DNA from: Streptomyces sp. R33
GTDB lineage: Bacteria; Actinomycetota; Actinomycetes; Streptomycetales; Streptomycetaceae
Assembly (NCBI RefSeq): GCF_041200175.1
Contig: NZ_CP165727.1
Span: forward strand, 5,893,501 to 5,957,500
Length of the DNA: 64,000 nt
Direction of reading: 5' to 3'
Notes under the pieces: model-generated
The model's database searches: none
Seen by the model: the letters and a program-made list of their open reading frames with translations, nothing else
Told to the model about the DNA's origin: nothing
Shown: positions 15,847 to 24,653 of the stretch, in pieces
Numbering within the stretch: position 1 is the first letter of the stretch
Layout of the letters: every line of letters begins with the position of its first letter
Translations under genes and position numbers: made by a program

Positions 15847-16509
15847 TCAGCAGCCGTTGAGGATGTTCACCAGGGCCGTCTTCTCACCGGAGTCCATGCT
15901 CAGAGCCCAGTACTGCTTGACCTGGACCCACATCCGCGCGTACGTGCAGCGGTAGGCGGTCCGCGGCGGCAGCCACTTGCCCGGGTCGAGGTCACCCTTG
16001 GCCTGGTTGACGTTGTCGGTGACCGCGATGAGCTGCGGGCGGGTGAGGTCGTTGGCGAACTGCTGGCGCTGGGAGGTGGTCCAGGAGCTGGCCCCGGAGC
16101 GCCAGGCCTCGGCGAGCGGGACGACGTGGTCGATGTCGAGGTCGGCGGCGGCGGTCCAGGTGGCGCCGTCGTACTCGGAATACCAGCTGCCGCTCACGGA
16201 GGCGCAGGCCGAGTCGGTGACGACGTTGACGCCGTCGCGCTTGAGGACCGTCTCGCGGGTGTTGCAGGTTCCGGAGACGGTGCTCCAGTGCGGGAAGAGG
16301 CTGCGGCTGTAGCCGCTGAGGGAACCCTCGGTCTTCGGGGTGACGGTGGCGAGGTACGAGCGGGCGGCCGCCGCGCTGATGGGGGTGGGCGGGGAGGCCT
16401 GGGCGACGGGGGCGTTCACGAGGGAGGTGAGGGCGGCGAGCGTGGCTGCTGACGCGAGCACGCCAATTCGACGCGCGTAGACAGTCGATATGAGTGTCTT
16501 GAGGGCCAT
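15847..16509 (-). CDS. Secreted HNH nuclease (DUF1524/GmrSD-C type)
   Basis: 220 residues from ATG 16509 (GGGAG upstream; longer frames to 16602 lack a signal). A signal peptide (IGVLASAATLAALTSLVNAPVAQA) is followed by a domain with DLDIDHVVPLAEAWRSGA, the D-H-x-V-P-L motif of secreted DUF1524/HNH nucleases, and later RPQLIAVTDNVNQAKGDLDP, the conserved N-x-x-K-x-D. Cysteines in GTCNTR, DSACAS, YRCTYA and NGC probably pair after export. The enzyme likely digests extracellular DNA for nutrients or during programmed death of mycelium. Confidence 0.88.
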   Translation of the reverse strand: MALKTLISTVYARRIGVLASAATLAALTSLVNAPVAQASPPTPISAAAARSYLATVTPKTEGSLSGYSRSLFPHWSTVSGTCNTRETVLKRDGVNVVTDSACASVSGSWYSEYDGATWTAAADLDIDHVVPLAEAWRSGASSWTTSQRQQFANDLTRPQLIAVTDNVNQAKGDLDPGKWLPPRTAYRCTYARMWVQVKQYWALSMDSGEKTALVNILNGC

Positions 16510-16811
16510 GAGGGGGCTCCCTGGGTGGGGGGTGTGGCCGGTCAGCCCCGGAGAGGGGCGCGGCCATGGTGGCGGCGCCAGATTGCGTGGCGGCGGGCGC
16601 AAGGTTACAGGTTTGCGACATGGGCACGTCAGGTGCGGGAAGGGGGGAACTCGAAGGAATTAACCGGAAGTTGTGCCTCCGGGGAGAGGGTGGCGCGGGT
16701 GCAGCCGGGTGCGCTGCGGCGCGAGTGGACCGGGTGCGGCGAACAGCTCGGAGCCCGGGTCGGGACCAACGGCCTATTTCGGGCGGCAGCAGCCGTCGCG
16801 TATCCTGCTGG

Positions 16812-16925
16812 GAGCAGAAGGGGAGTAGCTCTTCGCCGGACCGTCGACATACTGCTGGGTCACCCCAGCCGGCGCCCGGAGGCAGGCCGCACGCAGCGGC
16901 CGGCCAGCGAGACCTTCGGCCGCAG
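16812..16925 (+). ncRNA. yybP-ykoY manganese riboswitch
   Basis: The two most conserved blocks of this RNA are present: AGGGGAGTAGC at 16819-16829 and AGCGAGACC at 16906-16914, each next to stems (GCCGG...; GGCCG...CGGCC). They frame about 100 bases ahead of a TMEM165/GDT1-type transporter gene, a usual target of this Mn2+-sensing switch. A following hairpin near 16950-16968 (ACCCGT and ACGGGT) may belong to the expression platform. The 16510-16811 stretch upstream holds promoters only as far as I can see. Confidence 0.87.
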
Positions 16926-17067
16926 TGTCCTGTACCTGTTCATCTGCACCCGTCCACACGGGTGCGTGGACGCAGTCAGGGCGCCGCCGAGCCGAAGCGA
17001 CCCCCGAAACACCCCAGGTCTCTCGGTATCGATGGCGTCCTGCCCGACCGATTGAGGTTCCGCCCCC

Positions 17068-17661
17068 GTGTTCAGCAGCACCTTCAGCATCACCGTCACG
17101 GCGATCGCCTTCGGAGTCGTCTTCCTCGCCGAACTCCCCGACAAGACGGCCCTCGCCGGCCTGATGCTCGGCACCCGCTACCGCGCCTCGTACGTCTTCG
17201 CCGGGGTTGCCGCCGCCTTCGCCGTACACGTCGCACTCGCCATCGCCGCAGGCAGCGTGCTCACCCTCCTCCCGCACCGGCTCGTCCAAGCCGTCGTCGG
17301 AGTCCTCTTCCTCGCCGGCGCGGCCATGCTGCTCCTGAAGAAGAGCGACGGGGACGAGGAGGTCAAGGCACCCGCCGACCAGTCCTTCTGGAAGGTCTCC
17401 GGGGCCGGATTCATGCTGATCCTAGTGGCCGAATTCGGTGACCTGACCCAGATCATGACCGCCAACCTCGCCGCACGCTACGACAACCCCGTCTCCGTCG
17501 GCATCGGCGCCGTCCTCGCCCTGTGGGCGGTCGCGGGCATCGGAATCCTGGGCGGGAAGACCCTCATGAAGTACGTGCCGCTGCGCCTGATCACGAAGGT
17601 CGCGGCGGGCGTGATGGCGGCGCTGGCCGCGTTCTCGCTGTACGAGGCCATCGCGGGCTGA
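17068..17661 (+). CDS. TMEM165/GDT1-family Mn2+ (or Ca2+) exporter
   Basis: 197 residues, six hydrophobic helices in two inverted halves. Each half carries the family signature: FLAELPDKTALAG (about residues 20-32) and LVAEFGDLTQIM (about 118-129), the E-x-G/P-D-K/L-T motif whose acidic residues bind the metal. Members export manganese. The upstream yybP-ykoY riboswitch supports a Mn2+ role and indicates induction when cytoplasmic Mn2+ is high. Confidence 0.92.
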   Translation: MFSSTFSITVTAIAFGVVFLAELPDKTALAGLMLGTRYRASYVFAGVAAAFAVHVALAIAAGSVLTLLPHRLVQAVVGVLFLAGAAMLLLKKSDGDEEVKAPADQSFWKVSGAGFMLILVAEFGDLTQIMTANLAARYDNPVSVGIGAVLALWAVAGIGILGGKTLMKYVPLRLITKVAAGVMAALAAFSLYEAIAG

Positions 17662-17728
17662 CGGGGGTGCGGGCGGGGCGCGGGATACCCCGTTGCGGGA
17701 GACGGACGTACGGGGCACGCTCGCGGGC

Positions 17729-18325
17729 ATGACCGACAGCGCTGACTCCGCGTCCACCGCCGTCCCCGAGCCCGGTCCCGGGCGACGCTTCGGCTGGTCC
17801 AACATGTTCGTCCACCCCGACGAGGACACCCGCACCGATGGCGGCTTCCAAGGCGAACGCGCCATCCTCGCCGGCTACCTGCGCGACCAGCGGCTGACGC
17901 TGGAGCTGAAGTGCGCCGGACTCGACGCCGAGGCGATGGCGCGCCGCTCGGTGGAGCCGTCGAACCTCTCCCTGCTGGGGCTCGTACGGCACCTGGCGGG
18001 CGTGGAGCAGTACTGGTTCCGCCAGGTGATGGCGGGCGAGGACGTACGACGGCACTACCGCTCGGCGGAGGACCCGGCGGCGGACTTCACGGAGGCGGTG
18101 GCCGACCCGGCGGTCGTGTCGGACGCGTGGGCCACGTGGCGGGCCGAGGTCGCCTTCGCGGAACAGCTGGTGGCCGGGGCCCCGGACCTGGGCGTCGTGG
18201 GCGACGACGGCGGACAGCCGATGGAGCTCCGCGAGGTACTGGTCCACATGATCGAGGAATACGCCCGCCACAACGGCCATGCCGATTTCCTGCGGGAGCG
18301 GATCGACGGGCGGGTGGGGCAGTAG
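17729..18325 (+). CDS. DinB-fold protein (DUF664, mycothiol-transferase-like)
   Basis: 198 residues from ATG 17729 (a TTG at 17693 is an alternative). The fold signature is a helix with LLGLVRHLAGVEQYWF and a later helix EVLVHMIEEYARHNGHADFLRERIDG, which supply the three histidines of the DinB metal site. DUF664 proteins in actinobacteria are S-transferases that attach mycothiol or act on small thiols. Substrate unknown. It follows the manganese exporter by 68 bases with no clear terminator between. Confidence 0.82.
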   Translation: MTDSADSASTAVPEPGPGRRFGWSNMFVHPDEDTRTDGGFQGERAILAGYLRDQRLTLELKCAGLDAEAMARRSVEPSNLSLLGLVRHLAGVEQYWFRQVMAGEDVRRHYRSAEDPAADFTEAVADPAVVSDAWATWRAEVAFAEQLVAGAPDLGVVGDDGGQPMELREVLVHMIEEYARHNGHADFLRERIDGRVGQ

Positions 18326-18379
18326 GGGGTGGTGGGGTGCGGTGCGGTGGGGTTGGGTGGCGGGCGGTGCGGCGGGGTT

Positions 18380-18487
18380 TGCGTGCTCGGCGCGGGTGAC
18401 GTCTGCCGGGATGCCGGGGCGGGGTCTGTGCGAGCGGTGTCGGTGACGTCTGCCGGGGTTTCGGGGGGCGGGATCTGTGCACTCCGC
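18380..18487 (-). repeat. Left tandem 47-bp repeats of the palindromic island (about 3 units)
   Basis: Read on the minus strand, three degenerate units begin with a GCGGAGTGC-like word at 18487, about 18437 and about 18390, spaced 47-50 bases, and share CCCCGCC and GACGTCACC blocks. They are the mirror counterparts of the units at 19605-19980. Confidence 0.65.
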
Positions 18488-18495
18488 GTCGGTGT

Positions 18496-18954
18496 GTGTC
18501 CGGGGGCGTCCCGGCAGTCCACTGTCCTTCCGTGTCGTGCCGGTCCCTCAAGGGCGCTCCTTCGTCGCGTCGCTTCGCGATGGCCTTCGGCCACCCTTGA
18601 CCGACCGACCCGCCCCGGAATGCCAACAGACTGCCGGGACGCCCCCGAAGGATGGCCGGGGGGTTCGGATTCCGACCAGCCCCGATCGGAGATCCTGGCC
18701 GACGGCCCCTGTCCATCCGCACCCAGCCCACCAGGAGCACCGAGCCCGCCGGCGCCGGGGCCACGGGGAGGGCGCGCTCCCCTCGAGGGCCCAGTGGCAC
18801 CCTTTCCGGACCTGATCAGGGTCAAGCCGCACCAGACGGCGATGAGACGGCGCTCCGGTGCAGCCGGGCCCATGGACGCACCAGATCGCTACGCGCTCCG
18901 CCCGGCTTGGCGTCCTGGCCCCGCCTGGGGCTGAACATACGCCGCCCATGATCG
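18496..18954 (+). repeat. Left arm of long imperfect inverted repeat
   Basis: About 459 bases that match the reverse complement of 19136-19598 at roughly 80% by eye. The best blocks are GTCCGGGGGCGTCCC at the outer end, GTCGCGTCGCTTCGCGATG (identical) and GCGCTACGCG-like and CCGCCCATGATC at the inner end. No gene is recognised in it. Confidence 0.8.
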
Positions 18955-19135
18955 CTTGAGACGTCCCTGCCGGTGCGGCTGCGGGTTGTTTATCCCGTTT
19001 TGGTGGCCGGATGGGAGGGGGATGGGCGCCTGCCGGAGTGTGAGGTTGAGAAGACCGGCACCAGACTCCGACTTGCCGCCTCCTCGCCTTGGGTGCTCGT
19101 TTTTGAGCGCCGCGAGACCGCCGGTAGCAGGTGGG
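18955..19135. other. Central spacer of the inverted-repeat island
   Basis: About 181 bases between the arms, without a recognised gene or RNA motif. It has a somewhat lower GC part (TTGTTTATCCCGTTTTGG, CTCGTTTTTGAGC). The latter is a small GCTC hairpin around a T run. Confidence 0.6.
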
Positions 19136-19598
19136 GATCATGGGCGGCTTGCGACCAGCCCCAGATCACCGGCGGACGCCAAGCTGAGAGGAGCGCGTAG
19201 CGATTTGGTGCGTTCACGGGCCCACTCGTGCCGACATGGGCATCTGGGCCGCTGTCTGGTGCAGGTTGACCCTGCCCGGACCCGGGACCTGTGACTTATG
19301 GGCCCTTGAGGGGGCGTGCTCTCCCCGCGGCCTGGTCGCCGGCCTGGCTCGGTGGTCCTGGTGGGCTGGGTGCGGATGGCAGGGGGCTCCTGCTCGGCAT
19401 CGCTGATGGGCCATGGCCTGGACATGAACCTCCCGGCCATTCCTTCGGGGGCTTCCCGACAGTCTTTGGCATTCCGGGGTGGGCCGGGCGGTCAATGGTG
19501 GAGCGCAGCGACATCGCGAAGCGACGCGACGAAGGAGCGCCCTTGACGGCCCGGACCGCACCGGAAGGACAGTGGACTGGCGGGACGCCCCCGGACAC
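19136..19598 (+). repeat. Right arm of long imperfect inverted repeat
   Basis: Mirror copy of 18496-18954. The axis of symmetry is near 19046 along the full length, since matching blocks at the inner and outer ends give the same midpoint within a few bases. This shows one continuous fold-back rather than scattered matches. Confidence 0.8.
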
Positions 19599-19604
19599 TC
19601 TCCC

Positions 19605-19980
19605 GACGCCAAGTACACGAACCCCGCCCCCGGAGGTTCCGTCTGGCGTTTCCGGCGCGGAGTGTGGAGACCTCGCCGCGGAGCTCCCGCCAACCTCTCC
19701 CAAGCGGAGTGCAGGGTCCCGCCGCCGAGCTCCCGGCTGGCCTTCCGGGCCCGGAGCACAGCCCCCGCCCCTGAACTCCCGGCCAGCCTCTCCGATGCGG
19801 GTGCGCAGACCTCGACCCGGGATGGCCCGAGGGTCCGTACTGCGCGGAGTGCACGCCCCCGCCCCGAAGCCCCCGCCCCTCCCTCCCCACGCCGAATGCG
19901 CAGCCCCGCCCTCGAGATCCCGGCCCGCCTTCAGCGCGGCCTACGCGGACCGCCCCCCGAAACGTCGCCGAGTCGGTGCC
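19605..19980 (+). repeat. Right tandem 47-bp repeats (about 8 degenerate units)
   Basis: Units start with GCGGAGTG-like words at about 19608, 19657, 19704, 19750, 19797, 19844, 19891 and 19936, a steady 46-49 base period. The shared unit is roughly GCGGAGTGCACA, then CCCCGCC, then GAGCTCCCGGC. Units differ by many substitutions, so this is an old array. Long open frames that cross it are artefacts of its 47-base period and GC content. Confidence 0.75.
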
Positions 19981-19989
19981 TCGAGCCGC

Positions 19990-20673
19990 TCAGGCCGCCG
20001 GCGTCAGCGTCAGGTGGATCGAGCCGTCCGGGGTGGTGGTCACGCGGACCGACGTGAGGTCGGGGACGTGGGCCGTCGGGGCGTGGGCTGCGGCGCGGGG
20101 GCCTATGCCGATCACGCGCATGCCCGCAGCCCGGCCCGCGGCGATGCCTGCTCCGGAGTCCTCGAAGACGATGCAGTCGGCGGGGTCCACGCCCAGTTCG
20201 GCGGCGCCCTTGAGGAAGCCCTCGGGGTGGGGCTTGCTGGCCTGGACCGACTCGGCAGTGACCCGTACCTCGGGCATCGGCAGGGCCGCGGCGGTCATCC
20301 GGGCCGTGGCCAGGGCCGCGTCGGCGGAGGTGACCAGGGCGTGCGGCAGGCCGTCGATCGCCGCCATGAACTCCGCGGCTCCGCCGACCGGGACCACACC
20401 GTCGGTGTCGGCGGTCTCGCGGGCGAGCATCACGGTGTTCTCGGCGTAATTGAGCTCCATGGGGCGCTCCGGCAGGAGGATGGCCATCGTGGCGTAGCCC
20501 TGGCGGCCGTGGACCACCTTGAGGGCCTCCTGCGGATCCAGCCCGTGGGACACCGCCCAGTCGCGCCAGCAGCGCTCGACCACCGCGTCGGAGTTGACGA
20601 TGGTGCCGTCCATGTCCAGGAGCAGGGCCTTGGCGGTGAGGACGACGGGTGCGGTGGTGGTGCTGGCCGACAT
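19990..20673 (-). CDS. HAD-superfamily phosphatase (beta-phosphoglucomutase-like)
   Basis: 227 residues from ATG 20673, with GGAG upstream; the frame continues to 20877 but without a sensible start. HAD motif I is LLLDMDGTIVNS, motif II ALVTSADAA, motif III SKPHPEGFLKGA, and motif IV CIVFEDSGAGIAAG. The helical cap after motif I (AVVERCWRDWAVSHGLD) is type C1, as in sugar-phosphate phosphatases. Likely removes phosphate from a sugar phosphate or related metabolite. Confidence 0.88.
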   Translation of the reverse strand: MSASTTTAPVVLTAKALLLDMDGTIVNSDAVVERCWRDWAVSHGLDPQEALKVVHGRQGYATMAILLPERPMELNYAENTVMLARETADTDGVVPVGGAAEFMAAIDGLPHALVTSADAALATARMTAAALPMPEVRVTAESVQASKPHPEGFLKGAAELGVDPADCIVFEDSGAGIAAGRAAGMRVIGIGPRAAAHAPTAHVPDLTSVRVTTTPDGSIHLTLTPAA

Positions 20674-20801
20674 CGGCGGTGCTCCAGACGGGGCGGGAAA
20701 GAGAACAAGCGGCTCCGCCCACCGGTCAGGGAGTGCGGGCGGAACCACTTTGTTTCCACACGATACAAAACCTGGGGCGGTCCGCGCCACTCCGCGAGGA
20801 A

Positions 20802-21737
20802 TCAGCCCGTGCCCTCCAGTGCCCGACGGGTCTGCGGACCGTAGACGCCCCAGTCCTCGTCGATGTAGTTCTGCCACTGGAAATCCGAGACGGCGTCCTC
20901 CGTGCGGCTGTCGAACTTGCCGTTGATCTTCCCGCGGTAGTAGCCCTGTGCCGCCAGGAGCCGCTGCATCTTCTCCACCTCAGGGCCCGAATCCCCGTAC
21001 CGCAGCGTCGGTCCCTGCGGGGGTGGTGCCGGGACGCTCGGCTTGCTGCTGCTCGCGCTCGCCGACGGTGTCGGGGACGGGCGTGCCGAGCTGCGGGAGG
21101 CCGTGGGCGAGGCGGAGGGGGACGCCGACCTGGAGGCGCTCGACGACGGTGAAGCCGAGGCCGAGCGGGACGGGCTGCTCGTGGGGGCCGGCTGTGTCGG
21201 GCCGGCCGGAGCCAGGCTCACGGCGGGCGCGGACGGCTTGGCGTCCAGCAGGACGGTGTCGCTGTCACCGGAGCGCGGGAGCATCCCCAGCGCCAGGGCC
21301 GCGGTGCCGACGGCGACCACCGTGCCCGCGCCGGCGAGGACCGTCGGGAGCCGCCGTCGGCGGGACGGACCGGTCCGCTTCTCGGGGCCCCCTCCCCCTC
21401 CCCTCCCCCCGCCCCTCGTGCCCGTCGCCGGGGTGGCAGCCCGGAGCTGGACCGTCTCGGCCGGCCACAGCGCCTGTGGCGGCGTGTCCGGCCAGGCCAC
21501 GGGTATGCCGTACGCCGGGGTGTCGTCCCCCGGCGGCGCCTCGGCGGGACGGGCGTACCCGCCTGCGGGGCCGGCCACCACGCCCCGCACCGGCTGCGGG
21601 GGCGGCGGGTCGTCGGACTGGCCGGGGTCGGGAAGCGTCACGTACGGACGGATGCGCAGTGGCTCGAAACCGGCCCCCGGCGCGCACCCGCAGCCGACGC
21701 CCACGGCGCCGCATTCTGGACAGCGCTCAGCGCTCAC
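20802..21737 (-). CDS. Membrane protein with zinc ribbon and peptidoglycan-binding domain
   Basis: 311 residues from GTG 21737 (GGAGGG eight bases upstream). N-terminal cytoplasmic zinc ribbon (RCPECGAVGVGCGC), proline-rich linker, one membrane helix (VLAGAGTVVAVGTAALALGML), a long Ser/Ala/Pro-rich extracellular spacer, and a C-terminal PG_binding_1 domain (LRYGDSGPEVEKMQRLLAAQGYY...GPQTRRALEG). It would link the membrane to the cell wall. The Ser-rich spacer could be mannosylated. Role in wall sensing is inference. Confidence 0.82.
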   Translation of the reverse strand: MSAERCPECGAVGVGCGCAPGAGFEPLRIRPYVTLPDPGQSDDPPPPQPVRGVVAGPAGGYARPAEAPPGDDTPAYGIPVAWPDTPPQALWPAETVQLRAATPATGTRGGGRGGGGGPEKRTGPSRRRRLPTVLAGAGTVVAVGTAALALGMLPRSGDSDTVLLDAKPSAPAVSLAPAGPTQPAPTSSPSRSASASPSSSASRSASPSASPTASRSSARPSPTPSASASSSKPSVPAPPPQGPTLRYGDSGPEVEKMQRLLAAQGYYRGKINGKFDSRTEDAVSDFQWQNYIDEDWGVYGPQTRRALEGTG

Positions 21738-21864
21738 TGGAATCCCTCCCTGGCCATTGCCTGCGATTATGCAGACCCTCCGGGGCCTGCCCAACCCGCC
21801 CGAGAGGCCATATCCGGCCACACCGCTCAGGATGGACATGTTGATCCGGCCCGAGGAGGAACGG

Positions 21865-23931
21865 ATGGCTCAGGACGTGACCACGGATGCCGCGGACCCC
21901 GCTCCCCACCCGCAGAACTCCGGCCCTGCCGCCGAACACACCTCCCGCGAGGTCTTCGTCTCCATCGGAGCCCTGCTGCTCGGCCTGCTCATCGCCGCCC
22001 TCGACCAGACCATCGTCTCCACGGCCCTGCCGACGATCGTCAGCGAGCTGGGCGGGATGGCGCACCTGTCCTGGGTCGTCACCGCGTACATGCTGGCCGC
22101 CACCGCCGCCACGCCGCTGTGGGGCAAGCTCGGCGACCAGTACGGACGCAAGAAGCTGTTCCAGGGCGCCATCGTGCTCTTCCTCATCGGATCGGCGCTC
22201 TGCGGGATCGCCCAGGACATGCCGCAGCTCATCGGGTTCCGCGCCCTGCAGGGCCTGGGCGGCGGCGGACTGATCGTGCTGTCGATGGCGATCGTCGGCG
22301 ACATCGTCCCGCCCCGTGAGCGCGGCAAGTACCAAGGCCTCTTCGGCGCCGTCTTCGGCGCGACCAGCGTCCTCGGACCGCTGCTGGGCGGTCTGTTCGT
22401 CGACAACCTGTCCTGGCGCTGGGTCTTCTACATCAACCTCCCCATCGGTCTCGTCGCGCTGGTCGTCATCGCCGCGGTCCTGCACATCCCCGTGCGGCGG
22501 CTGAAGCACACGATCGACTACCTCGGCACCTTCCTCATCGCCTGCGTGGCCACCTGCCTCGTGCTCATCGCCTCCCTCGGCGGCACCTGGGGCTGGGGGT
22601 CGGCCCGGATCATCGGCCTGGCCGTCGTCGGCGCCGTGCTGCTCGTCGCCTTCCTCCTCGTCGAGCGGCGGGCCGTCGAACCCGTCCTGCCGCTGGGGCT
22701 GTTCAGGATCCGCACGTTCACCCTGTGCTCGGTGATCAGCTTCGTCGTCGGGTTCGCGATGTTCGGGGCGATGGTCTACCTGCCGACGTTCCTCCAGGTG
22801 GTCCAGGGCGTCTCGCCCACGATGTCCGGCGTCCACATGCTGCCGATGGTGCTCGGCATGCTGATCTCCTCCACCGCGTCCGGCCAGATCGTCAGCCGCA
22901 CCGGACGGTGGAAGGTCTTCCCGATCGCGGGCACGGCCGTGACGGCGATCGGGCTGCTCCTGCTGCACCAGCTGCAGCGCACCAGCGGCACCTGGGAGAT
23001 GAGCATCTGCTTCTTCGTCTTCGGTACCGGGCTGGGTCTGGTCATGCAGGTGCTGGTGCTGGTCGTGCAGAACGCCGTCAGCTACGCCGATCTCGGCGTC
23101 GCCACGTCCGGTGCCACGTTCTTCCGCTCCATCGGCGCCTCCTTCGGTGTCGCGATCTTCGGGACGGTGTTCACGAACCGGCTCGACGGCAAGCTCGCCA
23201 CCGCCTTCGCCGGGCTGCCTGTGCCGCCCGGTTCGGCCGCGCTGGTGGAGGCCGATCCGCGGGCCATCCAACGGCTGCCCGCCGACCTGCGGCCCCGCGT
23301 GCTCGACGCGTACGCCTCTTCCATCACCGACGTCTTCCTCTACGCGGTGCCCGTCGTCCTCCTCGCCTTCGTCGTCGCCTGGTTCCTCAAGGAGGACGTG
23401 CTCCGCGGCTCGGTGACCGCGCCCGATGTCACCGAGACCCTCGCCTCCAACCCCGTCCACCGCTCCTCCCGCGAGGAGGTCGCCCGCGCGCTGACCGTCC
23501 TCGGGACGCGCGAGGGCCGACGCCACGTCTACGAGAAGATCACCGAGAAGGCCGGCTTCGACCTGCTGCCCGCGGCCAGCTGGCTACTGCTGCGGATCAA
23601 GAAGTACGGGTCGGCCGAGCCCGCGATGCTCGCGGAACGGACCACCGTGCCGCTGAAGGTGATCACGGACGCGGCCCGCCAGGTCGAGGAGCGCGGACTC
23701 GCCGTACGGGACGGACTGCCGCTCGTCCTGACCGGGCGCGGGCGGGAGACCGCCGAGAAGCTGGCCGAGGCCCGCGAGGAGTCGCTCGCCGAGCTGCTCG
23801 GCGACTGGTGGGGCCCGGACCGCCCGACCGACCTGGTCAAGCTGGTCAAGGAGATCAACGCGGAGCTCTGCGGATCCGACGCCGAGGAGCCCTACGACTC
23901 CGCGCCGCGCCGGGACCACGCCGCGCACTGA
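21865..23931 (+). CDS. DHA2-type MFS drug exporter with C-terminal winged-helix domain
   Basis: 688 residues from ATG 21865 with GAGGAGGA six bases upstream. Fourteen membrane helices; motif A GKLGDQYGRKKLF and motif C VLGPLLGGLFVDNLSWRW mark DHA2 proton-driven exporters. After the last helix (about residue 505) a soluble tail of some 170 residues contains a winged-helix/MarR-like stretch: ASWLLLRIKKYGSAEPAMLAERTTVPLKVITDAARQVEERGLAVRDGLPLVLTGRG. This is much longer than a normal exporter and could sense the drug or gene-regulate; that is inference. Substrate unknown. Confidence 0.9.
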   Translation: MAQDVTTDAADPAPHPQNSGPAAEHTSREVFVSIGALLLGLLIAALDQTIVSTALPTIVSELGGMAHLSWVVTAYMLAATAATPLWGKLGDQYGRKKLFQGAIVLFLIGSALCGIAQDMPQLIGFRALQGLGGGGLIVLSMAIVGDIVPPRERGKYQGLFGAVFGATSVLGPLLGGLFVDNLSWRWVFYINLPIGLVALVVIAAVLHIPVRRLKHTIDYLGTFLIACVATCLVLIASLGGTWGWGSARIIGLAVVGAVLLVAFLLVERRAVEPVLPLGLFRIRTFTLCSVISFVVGFAMFGAMVYLPTFLQVVQGVSPTMSGVHMLPMVLGMLISSTASGQIVSRTGRWKVFPIAGTAVTAIGLLLLHQLQRTSGTWEMSICFFVFGTGLGLVMQVLVLVVQNAVSYADLGVATSGATFFRSIGASFGVAIFGTVFTNRLDGKLATAFAGLPVPPGSAALVEADPRAIQRLPADLRPRVLDAYASSITDVFLYAVPVVLLAFVVAWFLKEDVLRGSVTAPDVTETLASNPVHRSSREEVARALTVLGTREGRRHVYEKITEKAGFDLLPAASWLLLRIKKYGSAEPAMLAERTTVPLKVITDAARQVEERGLAVRDGLPLVLTGRGRETAEKLAEAREESLAELLGDWWGPDRPTDLVKLVKEINAELCGSDAEEPYDSAPRRDHAAH

Positions 23932-23983
23932 CCCCGACGGGCACTGACGACGCGCAGGCAGGCGGCAGGGCGCCGGCCCGGGC

Positions 23984-24547
23984 TCAGACCAGGGGCTTCT
24001 CGAACCAGTGCTCCGCGTACGGGCCCGCGTTGTACGCCGGTATCTCCGCGTACCCGTGCCGCGCGTACAACGCTCGCGCCTCCACCAGGTCCGACCGGGT
24101 GTCGAGCCGGACCCGCTCGGCGCCCAGCGCGCGGGCCTCGTCCTCCAGGACTCCGAGCAGCGCCGCCCCGCCGCCGGTGCCGCGGGCGCGGGGGTCCACG
24201 TACACCCTGGTGAGCTCGGCGGTCACCGGGTCGAGCAGCCGTACGCCGCCGCAGGCCAGGGGCCTTCCGTCCAGCCGGCCGACCACGAACTGGCCCGTCG
24301 GCGGGACGAGCCCGTCGTCCGGGTCGTCCCGCAGGCCCTCGTCGATCTCGGCCTCGGTGACGGAGCGTTTCCAGTACCGGCCGGCGACCTCTGCGTAGTA
24401 CGCGCGGCGCAGCGCGGTGGCGTCGGCGGTGGCGAAGTGCTCGGCGACGACGGTCCAGTTGCCGGCGGTCCGGTTGTCGGCGGTCCGGTTGCCCGCCTCG
24501 CGGGGAGCGTCGGCGGTGGAGCTGCTGCTCGTGCTGTTGATGTTCAT
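23984..24547 (-). CDS. GNAT-family N-acetyltransferase
   Basis: 187 residues from ATG 24547. The acetyl-CoA site shows LTRVYVDPRARGTGGGAALLGVLEDEAR (motif A, R-x-x-G-x-G/A), followed by LDTRSDLVEARALYARHGY (motif B). Substrate unknown. Near the N-terminus a 15-bp tandem duplication gives NRTADNRTAGNWT. No strong ribosome binding site is seen before the ATG, so the start is uncertain. Divergent from the SnoaL gene. Confidence 0.85.
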   Translation of the reverse strand: MNINSTSSSSTADAPREAGNRTADNRTAGNWTVVAEHFATADATALRRAYYAEVAGRYWKRSVTEAEIDEGLRDDPDDGLVPPTGQFVVGRLDGRPLACGGVRLLDPVTAELTRVYVDPRARGTGGGAALLGVLEDEARALGAERVRLDTRSDLVEARALYARHGYAEIPAYNAGPYAEHWFEKPLV

Positions 24548-24653
24548 GGCGCCATTGTGGAGTCCGTGCCCGGCTCGTCGCGTGGAATATCCACAGGTAC
24601 GGGCTGATGATAGGAAAAGGCGCATATCACTCAGATGGAGGGCGTGAAACGCC

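Noticed and set aside
18329..19900. Several 130-500 codon frames on both strands
   Set aside because: They lie in the inverted-repeat/tandem-repeat island, have proline/arginine-rich products without domains, and mirror-image frames arise from the palindrome itself.
19605..19980. CRISPR array
   Set aside because: The 47-base periodic units diverge over their whole length, with no conserved repeat/variable spacer alternation and no cas genes.
21043..21864. N-terminal extension of the MFS exporter
   Set aside because: It is antisense to the peptidoglycan-binding protein gene; a GAGGAGGA ribosome binding site marks ATG 21865 as the start.
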